This document shows positions 23,583 through 34,600 of a DNA stretch of 64,000 bases, in pieces (the stretch's first letter is position 1; each line of letters begins with the position of its first letter). The stretch comes from Hericium rajendrae (lineage: Eukaryota > Basidiomycota > Agaricomycetes > Russulales > Hericiaceae), in NCBI GenBank assembly GCA_033439255.1, contig CM065885.1, positions 1,302,001 through 1,366,000 on the forward strand, given 5' to 3'. The notes beneath the pieces were generated by a model. That model searched no databases. It worked only from the letters and a program-made list of their open reading frames with translations, and had not been told where the DNA came from. The translations under genes were made by a program, and so were the position numbers.

Positions 23583-25334
23583 ATGTCTAACCTCGATAGC
23601 AGCGCAGACGCAGCCGCAGATGCGCAAACCGCGACGTACGGAGGCACGCCCCCGCCCTTCGGCCACGCCATGCACAAGTACTTCGGCTTCGACCCCGCAT
23701 ACATCAACCTCAACCACGGTGCATACTCTATCTATCTCATAACATCAGTTCTCCAGTCGAGCGCGGTTGGCTGACTGAATGCAGGCTCGTACGGCTCGAT
23801 GCCGCTTTCCGTCGCGACGGCGTGCGACGCGCTCTCGCGCCGCGTCGAGGCCAACCCGGACAAATTCATGCGTCTCGAGCTCGCGGGACGTCTGCGATCC
23901 ATTCGGACACGTCTCGCCGCGCTGATCGGCGCGGAGGCGGACGAGATCGTGATCACCTCGAACGCGTCGCACGGGCTCAACACGGTGCTCAAGAACTTCG
24001 AGTGGCACGCGGGCGACGTCCTCATCGGCAGTGCGTGTCCCGCTCGATGCGTTCGGAGCGGTTGCTTATGCGCGTACGCAGCGACGACGACGTACAACGC
24101 GATTGAGCGGACGATCCAGTATCTGCACGATATACCCCCGCACCCCGAGATATCCGAGTTCAAGCTCGCGTACCCCATCTCGCAGGCTGAGATCGTGGAC
24201 GCCTTCCGCGCGCATGTGCGGCGCGTGAAGGCGGCGCAGGCGCAGAGGGCCGACGGTGCAGAGTTGAAGATCGTGGCTGTTATCGACAGCATCGTCGCGA
24301 ATCCGGGGACGTTATACCCGTGGAAGGAGGTGGTGCAGATTTGTCGCGAGGAGGGTGTTTGGAGCGTTGTGGATGCGGCGCATAGTATTGGGCAGGAGCC
24401 GAACATTGACTTGGCGGAGGCGAAGCCTGATTTCTGGGTGTCGGTGCGTCTCGTAAAGGCATTCTGGCTTGGTCTGTGGGTGGTTTGACCACGGCTGACT
24501 GACTGCCTTAGAATTGCCACAAGTGGCTCTTTGCAAAGCGCGGGTGTGCGATCATGTATGTCCCGAAACGGTACGTCGCAGCTCTCGATGCCCGCTAAGG
24601 GATACCTTCACATCGCGACCTGTGGATCTGCTTTTGCTGCAGGAACCAGCACCTCATGAAGACGCCGTTCCCAACTTCCCATGGGTACGTGTCACCCACC
24701 GACCCACCGACCAAGACACCGAACTTCATCAGGAACTTCCACCGTACGTCTATCTAGCACCGCGTTCCTTCGAGTTCAGTATGACTGCGCCGAACAACCC
24801 ACAGTGACCGGAACGCGAGATTTTATACCATATCTGAGTGTCGACGCCGGTAAGACCCTTCGTCTCCTTCTCAAACCGGCCCTCACGCCTCGCAGCCCTC
24901 GACTTCCGCCAGTGGCTCGGCGGCGAAGCCATAATCAACGAGTACTGCCACGCGCTGGCCCTCGCAGGCGGCGCCCGCCTTGCGAAGGTCATGGGCACGG
25001 AGCTCCTGGACGCGTCGGGCGCACAGACGCTCGCGATGGTCAACGTCGCGCTGCCGCTCTCAGTGGACGTCCCGAACACAGCCGCGGTGCATGCGCTATT
25101 CGCGGAGAAGCTGCTGCGTGAGTGGAGTACGTATGCGGCGTATTATAAGCATAATGGGCGGTGGTGGATTCGGTGCAGTGCACAAATTTGGAATGAGGTG
25201 CGTGTTTTTGGGTGGTTTGGTGAGTGATATTGAAAGGGTGTGGCGTGTAGGTGTCGGATTTTGAATATTTGGGAAAGGCGTTTAATGTTGTGTGTCCTGA
25301 GGTCGAGAAGGCTTTTTTGCCGCAAAGCGCGTAG
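23583..25334 (+). CDS. PLP-dependent class V aminotransferase-fold protein (isopenicillin-N-epimerase-like)
   Basis: The protein starts MSNLDSSADAAADAQTATYG and ends VEKAFLPQSA, about 435 residues over roughly eight exons. It has the fold-type I pattern of this family: INLNHGSYGSMP at the N-terminus (joined across intron 1), ITSNASHGLNTVLKNF, VAVIDSIVANPGTLYPWK, the PLP-contacting WSVVDAAHSIGQ and the Schiff-base lysine in NCHKWLFAKRG. The family includes isopenicillin N epimerase, cysteine desulfurase-like and hercynylcysteine lyase-like proteins; fungal members with this layout mostly have unknown substrates. The last intron (donor GTGCGT in GAG|GTGCGT, acceptor GTGTAG) joins WNEV to SDFEYLGKAF. 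There is no targeting signal. No biosynthetic cluster surrounds it. Confidence 0.88.
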
Positions 25335-26227
25335 GTGAATTTGGGTAGCGTGTAGGCACTATTTGTAGAGATGGCACTAGGCAGTCAAATGGAATGTAAG
25401 ATATGGTGAAGACGCGTTACTGGTGGAAGCAGGCGTCGTTTCCGCCTTGCCTTCACTGCCCATGTCCATGTCCCTTCCGGTGACGCAGTCCTACGAATAT
25501 TGATAGTGAGAAGATGCATCCATCGTCACTCACTCTACGATTTGTAACAGAAGCCGCAAGCCCAGGCTGAGATAGAAAGCCATTTACCAACAAAATGGAG
25601 CCGATGATTTACATGCGGCGGCATTCTAAGCGTCAACTTAGTTATTCGGGCCAGCCAATTCATGAAATTTGACTCAGATGCTGCGCATATGAAGGCATGT
25701 CATATCCCATTTCTCCTTCGTTGCCGGGGCAAAAAAAAAATGGAAAAGACTCCGAAAAGAGGGTCCTCAGCAAGATGCTACGAGCATTCATAGTAGTACA
25801 CCCATGTCCTAATGCAAATAAATCTTCTGCAAGGGATATCGGTCAGCTGCGTATAGCACATGAGTCTGTGGGTGTACGTACAAAGGCGAGGTGTGTTGAT
25901 GCAGGTGCAGGAGGTGAAGTGAGAGGTTAGCGGGGTGGCTGGAGCCACGTTGCAGTTGAGACTCCGCCTGAAAGGGAAGGAAGACCCTCAACCCCGAATC
26001 ACGACGCCTCGTTTTTGACCGCCCCCACCTCTTTCATACCCTCCTTCACTCTCCTGTCCGATACCCTTTCCGGCCTCATCTTTCCATGTACGTCCTCGCT
26101 CTTATTTATTTGCGTGGCTTTCGTGGTGGTCGAGGACGGGCAGCGGCGTACAGACGCGTCGTCTTGTCGCGTTCCTTTGTCGTACCACTCGCGTCGCATC
26201 AACATTGCGCTGACACGTCTCTCCAGA
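25335..26227. other. Beta-tubulin upstream region
   Basis: It holds a pyrimidine-rich tract (CCCCCACCTCTTTCATACCCTCC, near 26020-26050), common in strong fungal promoters, and an A-run near 25730. No gene is seen. Confidence 0.5.
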
Positions 26228-28113
26228 ATGCGTGAAATTGTCCACCTTCAGACCGGCCAGGTACTGTATATTCCTCAGACACGCTGGCGGATCTATCACT
26301 GACGTGGGTTTCCCCGATATGTAGTGCGGTAACCAGATCGGTACGAGGGTCACGCAACGAGACTGGGCGTCAGTGGCTCACGCATATCTTCAGGTGTCAA
26401 GTTCTGGGAGGTCATTTCAGACGAGCACGGCATCGAGCGCGACGGTCTCTACAAGGGCACCAATGATCTCCAGCTTGAGCGCATCTCCGTCTACTACAAT
26501 GAGACCGGTGCAAACAAGTACGTACCTCGCGCCGTCCTTATCGACCTCGAGCCCGGTACCATGGACGCCGTCCGCGCTGGCCCCCTTGGTGGACTTTTCC
26601 GCCCGGACAACTTCGTTTTTGGTCAGAGTGGAGCGGGTAACAACTGGGCGAAAGGACGTGAGTGCATTTATTGCGTGGGAAGACGGTCGCGAAGCACCGT
26701 CGTGCATAGAATCGTTATTTGTCCCAATGTTAGTTGGTTCGACGCGTTTCTAGCGCGTCGGCGGTAGCATTGTTTGCGGCCCGACTTACCCCATTACTAT
26801 ATGTTTTTGCGACTTGAAACGTGTCTGACGGACTTTTCATTCTAGATTATACGGAGGGAGCTGAGCTCGTTGACTCCGTCCTTGATGTTGTTCGCAAAGA
26901 GGCTGAGGGTACCGAAGCACTCCAAGGTTCGTGCACCCCGTCCGTCACGCCACTCGATGCGATAATCCTATTCTTCTACTGCAACATCCGTATTGATCTG
27001 GCGCTCTAGGCTTCCAGATCACCCACTCCCTTGGAGGCGGCACTGGTGCCGGTATGGGTACACTCCTGATCTCGAAGATTCGTGAGGAGTACCCTGACAG
27101 GATGATGTGCACGTTCTCTGTCGTGCCCAGTCCTAAGGTCTCCGACACCGTCGTTGAGGTAAGTCACGCGCCGTAGCCCAGCAATACTGTTGTCCCTGAC
27201 ATATCTGAATAGCCCTACAACGCCACGCTCTCAGTTCACCAGCTGGTTGAGAACTCTGATGAGACCTTCTGCATCGATAACGAGGCGCTTTACGACATCC
27301 ACTTCCGCACACTCAAGCTGTCGACGCCCACTTACGGTGATCTCAACCACCTCGTGTCCATCGTCATGTCTGGCATCACCACTTGCTTGCGTTTCCCTGG
27401 TCAGCTCAACTCGGATCTTCGTAAGCTCGCTGTCAACATGGGTGCGTCGTTTCAAACTATGCCTTGTTTTCATAAATTAAACAATGCGCAGTTCCTTTCC
27501 CCCGTCTTCACTTCTTCTTGACGGGCTTTGCGCCATTGACCGCCCGCGGCAGCCAGCAATACCGCGCTGTCACTGTTCCCGAGTTGACCCAGCAGATGTT
27601 CGATGCCAAGAACATGATGGCTGCTTCCGACCCCAGGCATGGTCGTTACCTCACCGTCGCCGCCATCTTCCGTGGTCGTGTATCGATGAAGGAGGTTGAG
27701 GAACAGATGCAGAACGTTCAGAACAAGAACTCTGCCTACTTTGTGGAGTGGATTCCCAACAACGTCCTTACCGCGCAGTGCGACATTCCTCCTCGTGGCC
27801 TCAAGATGTCCGTTACCTTCCTCGGTAACTCGACTGCCATTCAGGAGCTGTTCCGCCGTGTCAGCGACCAGTTCACCGCCATGTTCAAGCGCAAGGCGTT
27901 CTTGCATTGGTACACTCAGGAGGGTATGGACGAGATGGAGTTCACAGAGGCCGAGTCCAACATGCAGGATCTGGTTGCTGAGTACCAGCAGTACCAGGAT
28001 GCCACGTATGTACCTTCCGTCCTTTCTGTCTTTCCCTATACTCACATCTTCTCTGCAGTGCCGAGGAGGAGGGCGAGTATGAAGAGGAGGTCCCTGTTGA
28101 GGAGGAGGTATAG
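26228..28113 (+). CDS. Beta-tubulin
   Basis: Microtubule subunit that binds and hydrolyses GTP. It starts [11 protein letters not shown] and ends [10 protein letters not shown], with about eight introns, several very near the start as usual in basidiomycetes. The MREI autoregulation tetrapeptide, the tubulin signature [27 protein letters not shown] and the acidic tail [10 protein letters not shown] are all present. At the benzimidazole-relevant positions the sequence keeps His6, Phe in [10 protein letters not shown], and Glu/Phe in NSDETFC, the residues of sensitive alleles. [12 protein letters not shown] has His where most beta-tubulins have Cys (DICFRTL). Length is normal (~446). Whether it is the only beta-tubulin gene cannot be told from this window. 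Confidence 0.97.
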
Positions 28114-29426
28114 ATGCATTCCGTTGAAGATGCTTTCTTTTTCCTTCCCTCGCGGTCCTAAAACTCTACCAGTCATCCTCTATTGGTCCCGGGTTCCTGT
28201 TGGCGCCCTTCTGCACGTTCACCCCACCCACGATCACCCGTTACCCACGTTACCCTATTCTGCAATCATTGTTTCCTCTTCCTCTCTTCATACTTAGTAT
28301 CACGGTTATCGAAACGTTTTTACGATTGACGGTCGGATTAGTATATCGTTCTTGCAACATAGCTTTAACGGTATGAACACGTGCCTATGGATTATGTGCA
28401 CGTCTGCGTGAATACGTTGTGGTTGCTGGTTGGTTTGTTGAGTGAGGGCATGTCAGGGCTTCGCGTGCGCGTGCGCGGTGCTGTGTTCATCTTGCTTGCT
28501 TCTGCGTATGCTAATGGTTTACTGATGCAGGCTTTCCCAGCCCAGGGCTTCTCCCAATATTATTGCAACAGGACGGCAGGTGCGCATATACTCTGCCTTT
28601 GCCGGACTAATCTGCTTCCTCTTATCGACTGTAGGGAGTCTCGCATCTGCGAAGGCTTTTCAATTTCGCCCTTGTTGATTCGTATGTTCATAGCCTGTCA
28701 CGGTGCGAACGACTCACATTCGACGCGCATATGCGCGGTCTTCATCGGACTAACAGCTTAAAGCGCCACCTTCGGCGTGCGCGTGAGCAGTCTTATGCCC
28801 ATCTTGTTTGCTTCTGCATATGCTAATGGCCCATCAGACTTCCGTCAGACCACTCCTATTACCGTCGCATGCGGACATTAATGCGCATATACTGGCTTTG
28901 TCGGACTCGTCTGGTTCCTCCTCCAAGGGCGTTTCGGCTTTTGTTTTGGTTCTTTCCTATGCTCATGATGGTTTCTCAGTCATAGGCTGCTTGCATGATC
29001 ATTGCGTGTGCATAGACGCTGTTCGTCAGACGAACGGTGTCCAATACGTGCCTAGCGTCTGCTGCTTGCGGGTGTCGTACTTCGTGGGGGCCCGTCGAAT
29101 GAAGTCAGGCTGAGACTGTAGGGTAGGCGCACCAACTTCCAATACACGGAACGGCTGTCTTCTGTATGAGGTCTGCTATGGCGACTATGCGGCGGGGTGG
29201 TGTGTACCAGCCACGTCTTTGCGAACACCCTTTCTTTTATATCCGAGTCTTGCTTTCAAGTCCTTCATATGCTAAGGCTTCACGTCTTTCTTAGGTTCCC
29301 GCGTCGTTGCCACATTCTAGAAGGAACGCTTGGTGCACATATACTCTGTCTCTGTCGGACAAACTAACCTCCGTCATACTGTCTGCAGCATGGGTCACGG
29401 TACCTTATAAACCGATATGCATCCCC
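28114..29426. repeat. Degenerate tandem-repeat spacer downstream of beta-tubulin
   Basis: Recurrent segments include TGCTTCTGCGTATGCTAATGG at 28498 and a close copy at about 28810 (period ~308 bp), and GCGCATATACTCTGCCTTTGCCGGACTAA at ~28582 with relatives at ~28882 and ~29335. Copies are diverged and separated by variable sequence. No coding frame is supported. Confidence 0.55.
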
Positions 29427-29864
29427 GCCATGATGAGCATCCAGCGAAAGGCCAACGTCAGGCCGCATGGTTCCTCGTGATCACTACACCTCGCCCGGAC
29501 CACTGACGGCGCGCCCAGCCCAGCGGTATGGGCAGCGCGAGCCGCATATGCAGCGTCACGGGGCCGCACTGCAGATCTTCGGCGATGCTCAGGTGTGCAC
29601 TGACTTGTGGGTGCTGCAGACCTAGGATGCCCTGGCGTGACACGCGCCGCATCGCACCGTGCATCCTCGCCATGACGATCATCCCGCGACAGGTGAACGT
29701 CAGGCTGCACAATTTCTCCTGACAACTACATCTCCCCCAGACCACGCCGAGCCCAATGGTGTGGGCACCGCAAGCTGCATATGTAGCATCATGGGACCGC
29801 GCTGCAGAACTTCGGCGATCCGCGCAGGTGCAATGGTGCGTCTGACTTATCGAGTGCTGCAAAC
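29427..29864 (+). repeat. ~240-bp tandem duplication upstream of the galactanase
   Basis: About 29427-29622 and 29669-29864 align throughout: CATGATGAGCATCC against CATGACGATCATCC, CAGCGGTATGGGCAGCG against CAATGGTGTGGGCACCG, and CTTCGGCGATGCTCAGGTG against CTTCGGCGATCCGCGCAGGTG. The second copy ends ~80 bp before the GH53 start codon. Confidence 0.75.
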
Positions 29865-29906
29865 CGCTCCCGATACGCGTGACGCCCTTCGCGAACCGTA
29901 CCGCGG

Positions 29907-29914
29907 TATAAAAG
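29907..29914 (+). promoter_or_regulatory. TATA box of the galactanase gene
   Basis: TATAAAAG, 33 nt upstream of the ATG at 29947. Confidence 0.6.
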
Positions 29915-29946
29915 GTCCACAGCGCACATACCCCCGCGCGCACACT

Positions 29947-31262
29947 ATGCATTGGCCCCCGCTTCTCCTCAGCGTGCTTGTGTTCGCCGCGCACATCGCC
30001 GCGCTGACCTTCCGCGCCGCGGACATCTCCTCGCTTGCCGTCGTTGAGGCGCAGGGCGTGCGCTTCTCCGACTCCGGGCAGCAGAAGCCTTTTGAAGACA
30101 TCCTGACGAGCCACGGCGCGAACGCAGCCAGGATCCGTGTGTGGACGGCCGGGCAGTATGATACGCCATATGGGCTCGCGCTCGCGAAGCGGGTGAAGGC
30201 GGCGGGGATGACATTGGTCGTAGATTTGCATTATAGTGATACATGTAGGTGGTTGGGTTTAATTTGATATAGATGGAGTTAACAATGGGGGGGTGTGTTG
30301 GTTTGCAGGGGCCGATCCAGGAAAGCAGGCGATTCCGTCGGCATGGCCAAAGGATTTGGATGGCCTGAATACGGAGATATACACGTGGGTACTTTCAGGC
30401 GGGTCGTACGCTGTGTATTAATGCATGGATTGTGTCAGATATACTGCTGGGATCGTACAGCAGTTCGCCGCGCAAGGAACACCCATTGACATTCTCCAGG
30501 TCAGTGCCTCCCCATCCCCGGCGTGTATGCGCTGCCTTATCCCGGCTTTGTACCATATGTAGGTCGGCAACGAAATCAACAACGGTCTCCTCTGGCCTGT
30601 CGGCGAAATCTCCGTGAACGGCATCGACCCCGTCTCGCAGCTGCTACACTCCGCCATCAACGGCGCCAAATCCGCCGGCACGCCTAAAATCCTGCTGCAC
30701 CTCGCGAACGGGTGGGACTGGGCCGGGCTGCAGTCCTTCTTCGACAATGTGTACATCCCCGGCGCGCTCGCCGCCTCGCAGGTCGACTACATTGGTGTGT
30801 CGTTCTATCCGTTCTATGACGCGGGCGCGACGCTCGCGGCGCTCAAGTCGTCGCTCATGAATGCGGCGAACGCGTTTGGGAAGCCCATTGTCGTTGCAGA
30901 GACAGATTGGCCCGTAGCGTGCTCGGGCGTGCAGCTTACGGAGCCGAGTATTGCGGTGTCGGCGCAGGGCCAGGAGACGTGGATTTCGGATATCGTGGGT
31001 GTTTTGAAAGGTCTGCCGAATGGGCTGGGACAGGGGATATGTGAGCGATGCCTTGAATACGAAGGGTGCGATTAATTGACGGTGCGGCAGTCTACTGGGA
31101 ACCTGGATGGGTCGGCAGCGCCGCTTTGGGCTCGGGTTGCAGTGTAGGCTTCAGGTTTGTTGTAGTGATCACGAAGACTTACCGTTCTTACAGGACAATC
31201 TGCTCGTCGATGAGTCTGGAGCAACAAGAGTGTCAATCAGTATCTTCCAAGAAATGCAGTGA
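29947..31262 (+). CDS. Secreted arabinogalactan endo-beta-1,4-galactanase (GH53)
   Basis: Hydrolyses beta-1,4-galactan side chains of pectin outside the cell. A signal peptide (MHWPPLLLSVLVFAAHIAAL) precedes TFRAADISSLAVVEAQG. GH53 features follow in order: ARIRVWT, VVDLHYSDTWADPGKQ (joined across intron 1), VGNEINNGLLWP with the acid/base Glu, IGVSFYPFYD, VVAETDWP with the nucleophile Glu, and GIFYWEPGWVG joined across a late intron. A final intron (31144-31193) joins GSGCS to DNLLVDESGATRVS. The full protein is about 340 residues, the family norm. The upstream region is tandemly duplicated, which could alter regulation (inference). There is no carbohydrate-binding module. Confidence 0.93.
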
Positions 31263-31630
31263 GATTGGCTTCGGGAGACATGACTGTATGCGCACATCAA
31301 CGCGTCCCTGCGGTAGTATATATTGAAGTCCGAGTGGCCAATGATAGGTCTACGGTATTTTCCTAGCCCATCAATGGGAGATTGGATATGAGATATATTG
31401 CTTGGAAAACAAGTCTTTGAATGACTCTAATATTGCTACAAACACTTTTTGACTACTACCCGACTATTATCTATCCTGAATGAGGGTCGAAAGTGACACA
31501 GAAAGTCCTCGTTCCATCTTTAAATCTACTTTGTGAGTTGCAATGCTATGTGGAGATCTAGTAAAAATGATATTAAATATAAAAACAAATTTGAGTCGCT
31601 ATTATTCAAGCGTTTTAGTATTGGTGCCGT
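31263..31630. other. Short intergenic between convergent galactanase and CAD genes
   Basis: AT-rich shared 3' region; nothing recognised. Confidence 0.5.
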
Positions 31631-34600
31631 TCACCCAAGAACGCTGACAAGCAGAGCCATACGAATCTGTGGATATATGATCAGTTATGCATTCACGCCA
31701 TGAGCAAGGACGACGTACATAGAGACCGTAGCGCATCTGCCGGAAGTACACCGCACGGCGAGAGTCGAAATCAACCTCTGGGTCAATTTCTGAGGGCACG
31801 GGAGTCAGAATTTGGATTAGAACAAAGAAGCGAAACGACATACCGTTCACCCTAGGCAAGGGATGCATGACAATCATCTCCTCCTTTGCGCGAGCAAGGA
31901 CGGCATGATCGACGCGATACACATCCTTCACATTCTCCCACTCTGCTTCACTCTCGAATCGCTCCTTCTGAATCCTCGTCACGTACAGCACGTCTGTCTC
32001 ACCAAGGACCTCCTCCAGGCTTTCACACTGCTTGACGGGAATGCCAGCCTTGCGTGCCTCTGAGACGACGCTTGCAGGCATGGCCAGAGAAGGCGGTGAA
32101 ACGAAGTTCAGACGAACGGAGTACTGGCACAGCAGCGTCACGAGAGAGTGGACAGTACGGCCATTCTTCAGGTCTCCAAGGAGAGTGATGGTCCTGCCGT
32201 TGACAGTACCAAGCTCCGACCGGATGGTGTACACGTCCAAAAGTGCTTGAGTCGGGTGCTCTCCGATGCCGTCACCTGCGTTGATGATAGGCACAGGTGA
32301 GAATTTAGCTGCCAATCGAGCACTGCCGACATCCGGATGCCTGAGCGCGATCGCGTCAACATAGCAGCCCAGCGTCCTAACGGTATCGGCCAAGGTTTCT
32401 CCCTTCTGCACGCTACTTCTGTCGGCAGAGACATGAATGACCTCGCCACCGCAGCGTTTCATCGCCGTTTCGAAGGAAGAGCTAGTGCGCGTCGAGGGTT
32501 CGTAGAAAAGGTTGCAGAGAACCTTACCGTGGAGGATGTCCAAAGTTCCGGCACGCTCAACTTGCAGGCGCATCTCATGAGCAAGAGAGAAAAGATCGTA
32601 GATATCCCGCTGAGTGAACTGTTTGATGGAGAGAATATGGCGCCTATGGAATGCGGGATGGGGTATGAGATGAGAGAACAGATGCGGCATTGCGGTAGGA
32701 CCGTGAAGTGCGGTCACAGCGGCTTGCACCTGTTCATCTGTGGCCCGGACGACAGGCAACACGTTGACTGCGTTGTAAGCTGTGCTTGAGATCGCTGACG
32801 GGACAGCTGGCAAAGGTTTTTCCGCTATCGCAGCATGGACATGGCTCACTGTTGCAGCGGATACATCCTTTCCTAAGGCCGAGCCAACGAATTCTCCATC
32901 CAAGAAGACAGTCTGGCCATGAATTGCAACCCGCTCAACGGCACCTTTCATGATCTTACCAGTGAGCGGCGACCAGTATTGACCTCTGGCAGTGAAGGAG
33001 AAAGGACGGCCAATGGCGACTTCGACTTGGGTATGGGCCTGATCCGACAATCCAAAGATGCGGATGGGGTTGTCGTGAAGTCGCTCGCGAATGTCCTTGA
33101 GCGTCAGACGGCCCTCCGCAACGGCGGTCAACAAGAGAGGCAATGACTCCATCACACCAGACCAAGGCGAGGCAGGCTTCCCTTGCTCAGTGGCCACGTA
33201 GAAGGGAGGCCCGTTCACTGTGAACGCATCGATGACGTCCAGGTTCTTCCAGATGGCCACCTGGTCCTCCTTTAACGGCAATGGCTTCACTGTTTCATCA
33301 AATTGGTCCCGAGTGAAGAACAACGCATATACGCAAACGTCGCATGTGACTTTCAGCTGCTTCGCTTTGCTCAGCTTGATCAGCATGATGTCTTCCGCGC
33401 TCTGAACATCGGTGATGTGCAAGCTCCGGCTGTGAAGCGATGCCAGGAGTAGCACAGAAGCCAAGTCTGCGCCCTTGGCGTCCGTGACAATAGGCTTGTC
33501 GACCGGCCAAGCTGCGAAATGAGCTGCGACGACCGAGACCTGCGTTGCGACGTTGTCGACGTGGAAGGGTATGAACAGAGACTTCACATCGGCCACCAGC
33601 TCTTCGTCTAGTGAAGTGGTATTGGTGGAGGACGCAGCAATGCTAAACGCATAGTTGCAGTATGCGGCCCGGGCAGCATTTGCCTTCGCAACTTGGAGGC
33701 TAGCGGCGTCGTCAATCTTGTTCCTGTATCCCAATGGAATGACTAGAGAAGTGGTGAATCCAGCACTAATAGAAGCCTTGGTCGCTTCAGTGAAGTCAGT
33801 GCTATCCGCCACCGCAAGATTAGGCACGAATGCTCCTATGTTGACAAGGCCAGGTAGGACGTGGGTCTCGTGCGACGTCTTCGCATCAATGGGTGAGACG
33901 TCCAACGGAAGCTTCCGTACGAGAGCTTCAGCCAGCATCTTGGCGACCTTGACATTGGTGATGAGTGGCACGGCGAAATCGACCGCCATTCGTCGAGTCC
34001 GATAGCCCTTGCTTGCATAGCTGGCGGGTCGGCGGTAGTGGTTCTTCGAAGGAAGATTTATGTACATGTCGATGAGGTTGTTTGCCAGGTGCTGCGTCAA
34101 AGAGTATTCGGACTTCTGCTTGTCGCGGCTATCCTCCCCGAGGGTCTCGAGGTACTGTTGCACAATGTGTTAGAGCAGCCAAACGGAAGGACTGAATACA
34201 TACCCTGCAAAAAACATTGTGTTCGCTCAAGAAATCTGCCGTGCCCGAAGTCGCGAAGATGTTGTACCCAGCGGCCTGCAGCCTCTGAATCGAAGGAAGT
34301 AGTTCGAGCTTCTCCTTGTAGCCACCGATGGAGAACAGTATGTTCTTCTTCGGTGGGACAATGCCAGTCGAGATCAACGCCTTCAAGTACGCCTCGAATT
34401 TGTCCTTGCCGAAGCAGGCGACCTCTCCCGTCGACGCCATCTCGACACCCAGAACGGGGTCGGCACCGGACAGACGACTGAAGCTGAACTGCGGGACCTT
34501 GACGCCGACGTAGTCGGCGGGAAGGCCTGCGTCGGGATAGGGCTCGACTGGAATGCCAAGCATTACCTTGGTGGCCATCTCGATGGCGTCGATTCCGGTC

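Noticed and set aside
23583-31262. Secondary-metabolite cluster around the class V aminotransferase
   Set aside because: Neighbours are beta-tubulin and a galactanase; no synthase, P450 or cluster regulator is present.
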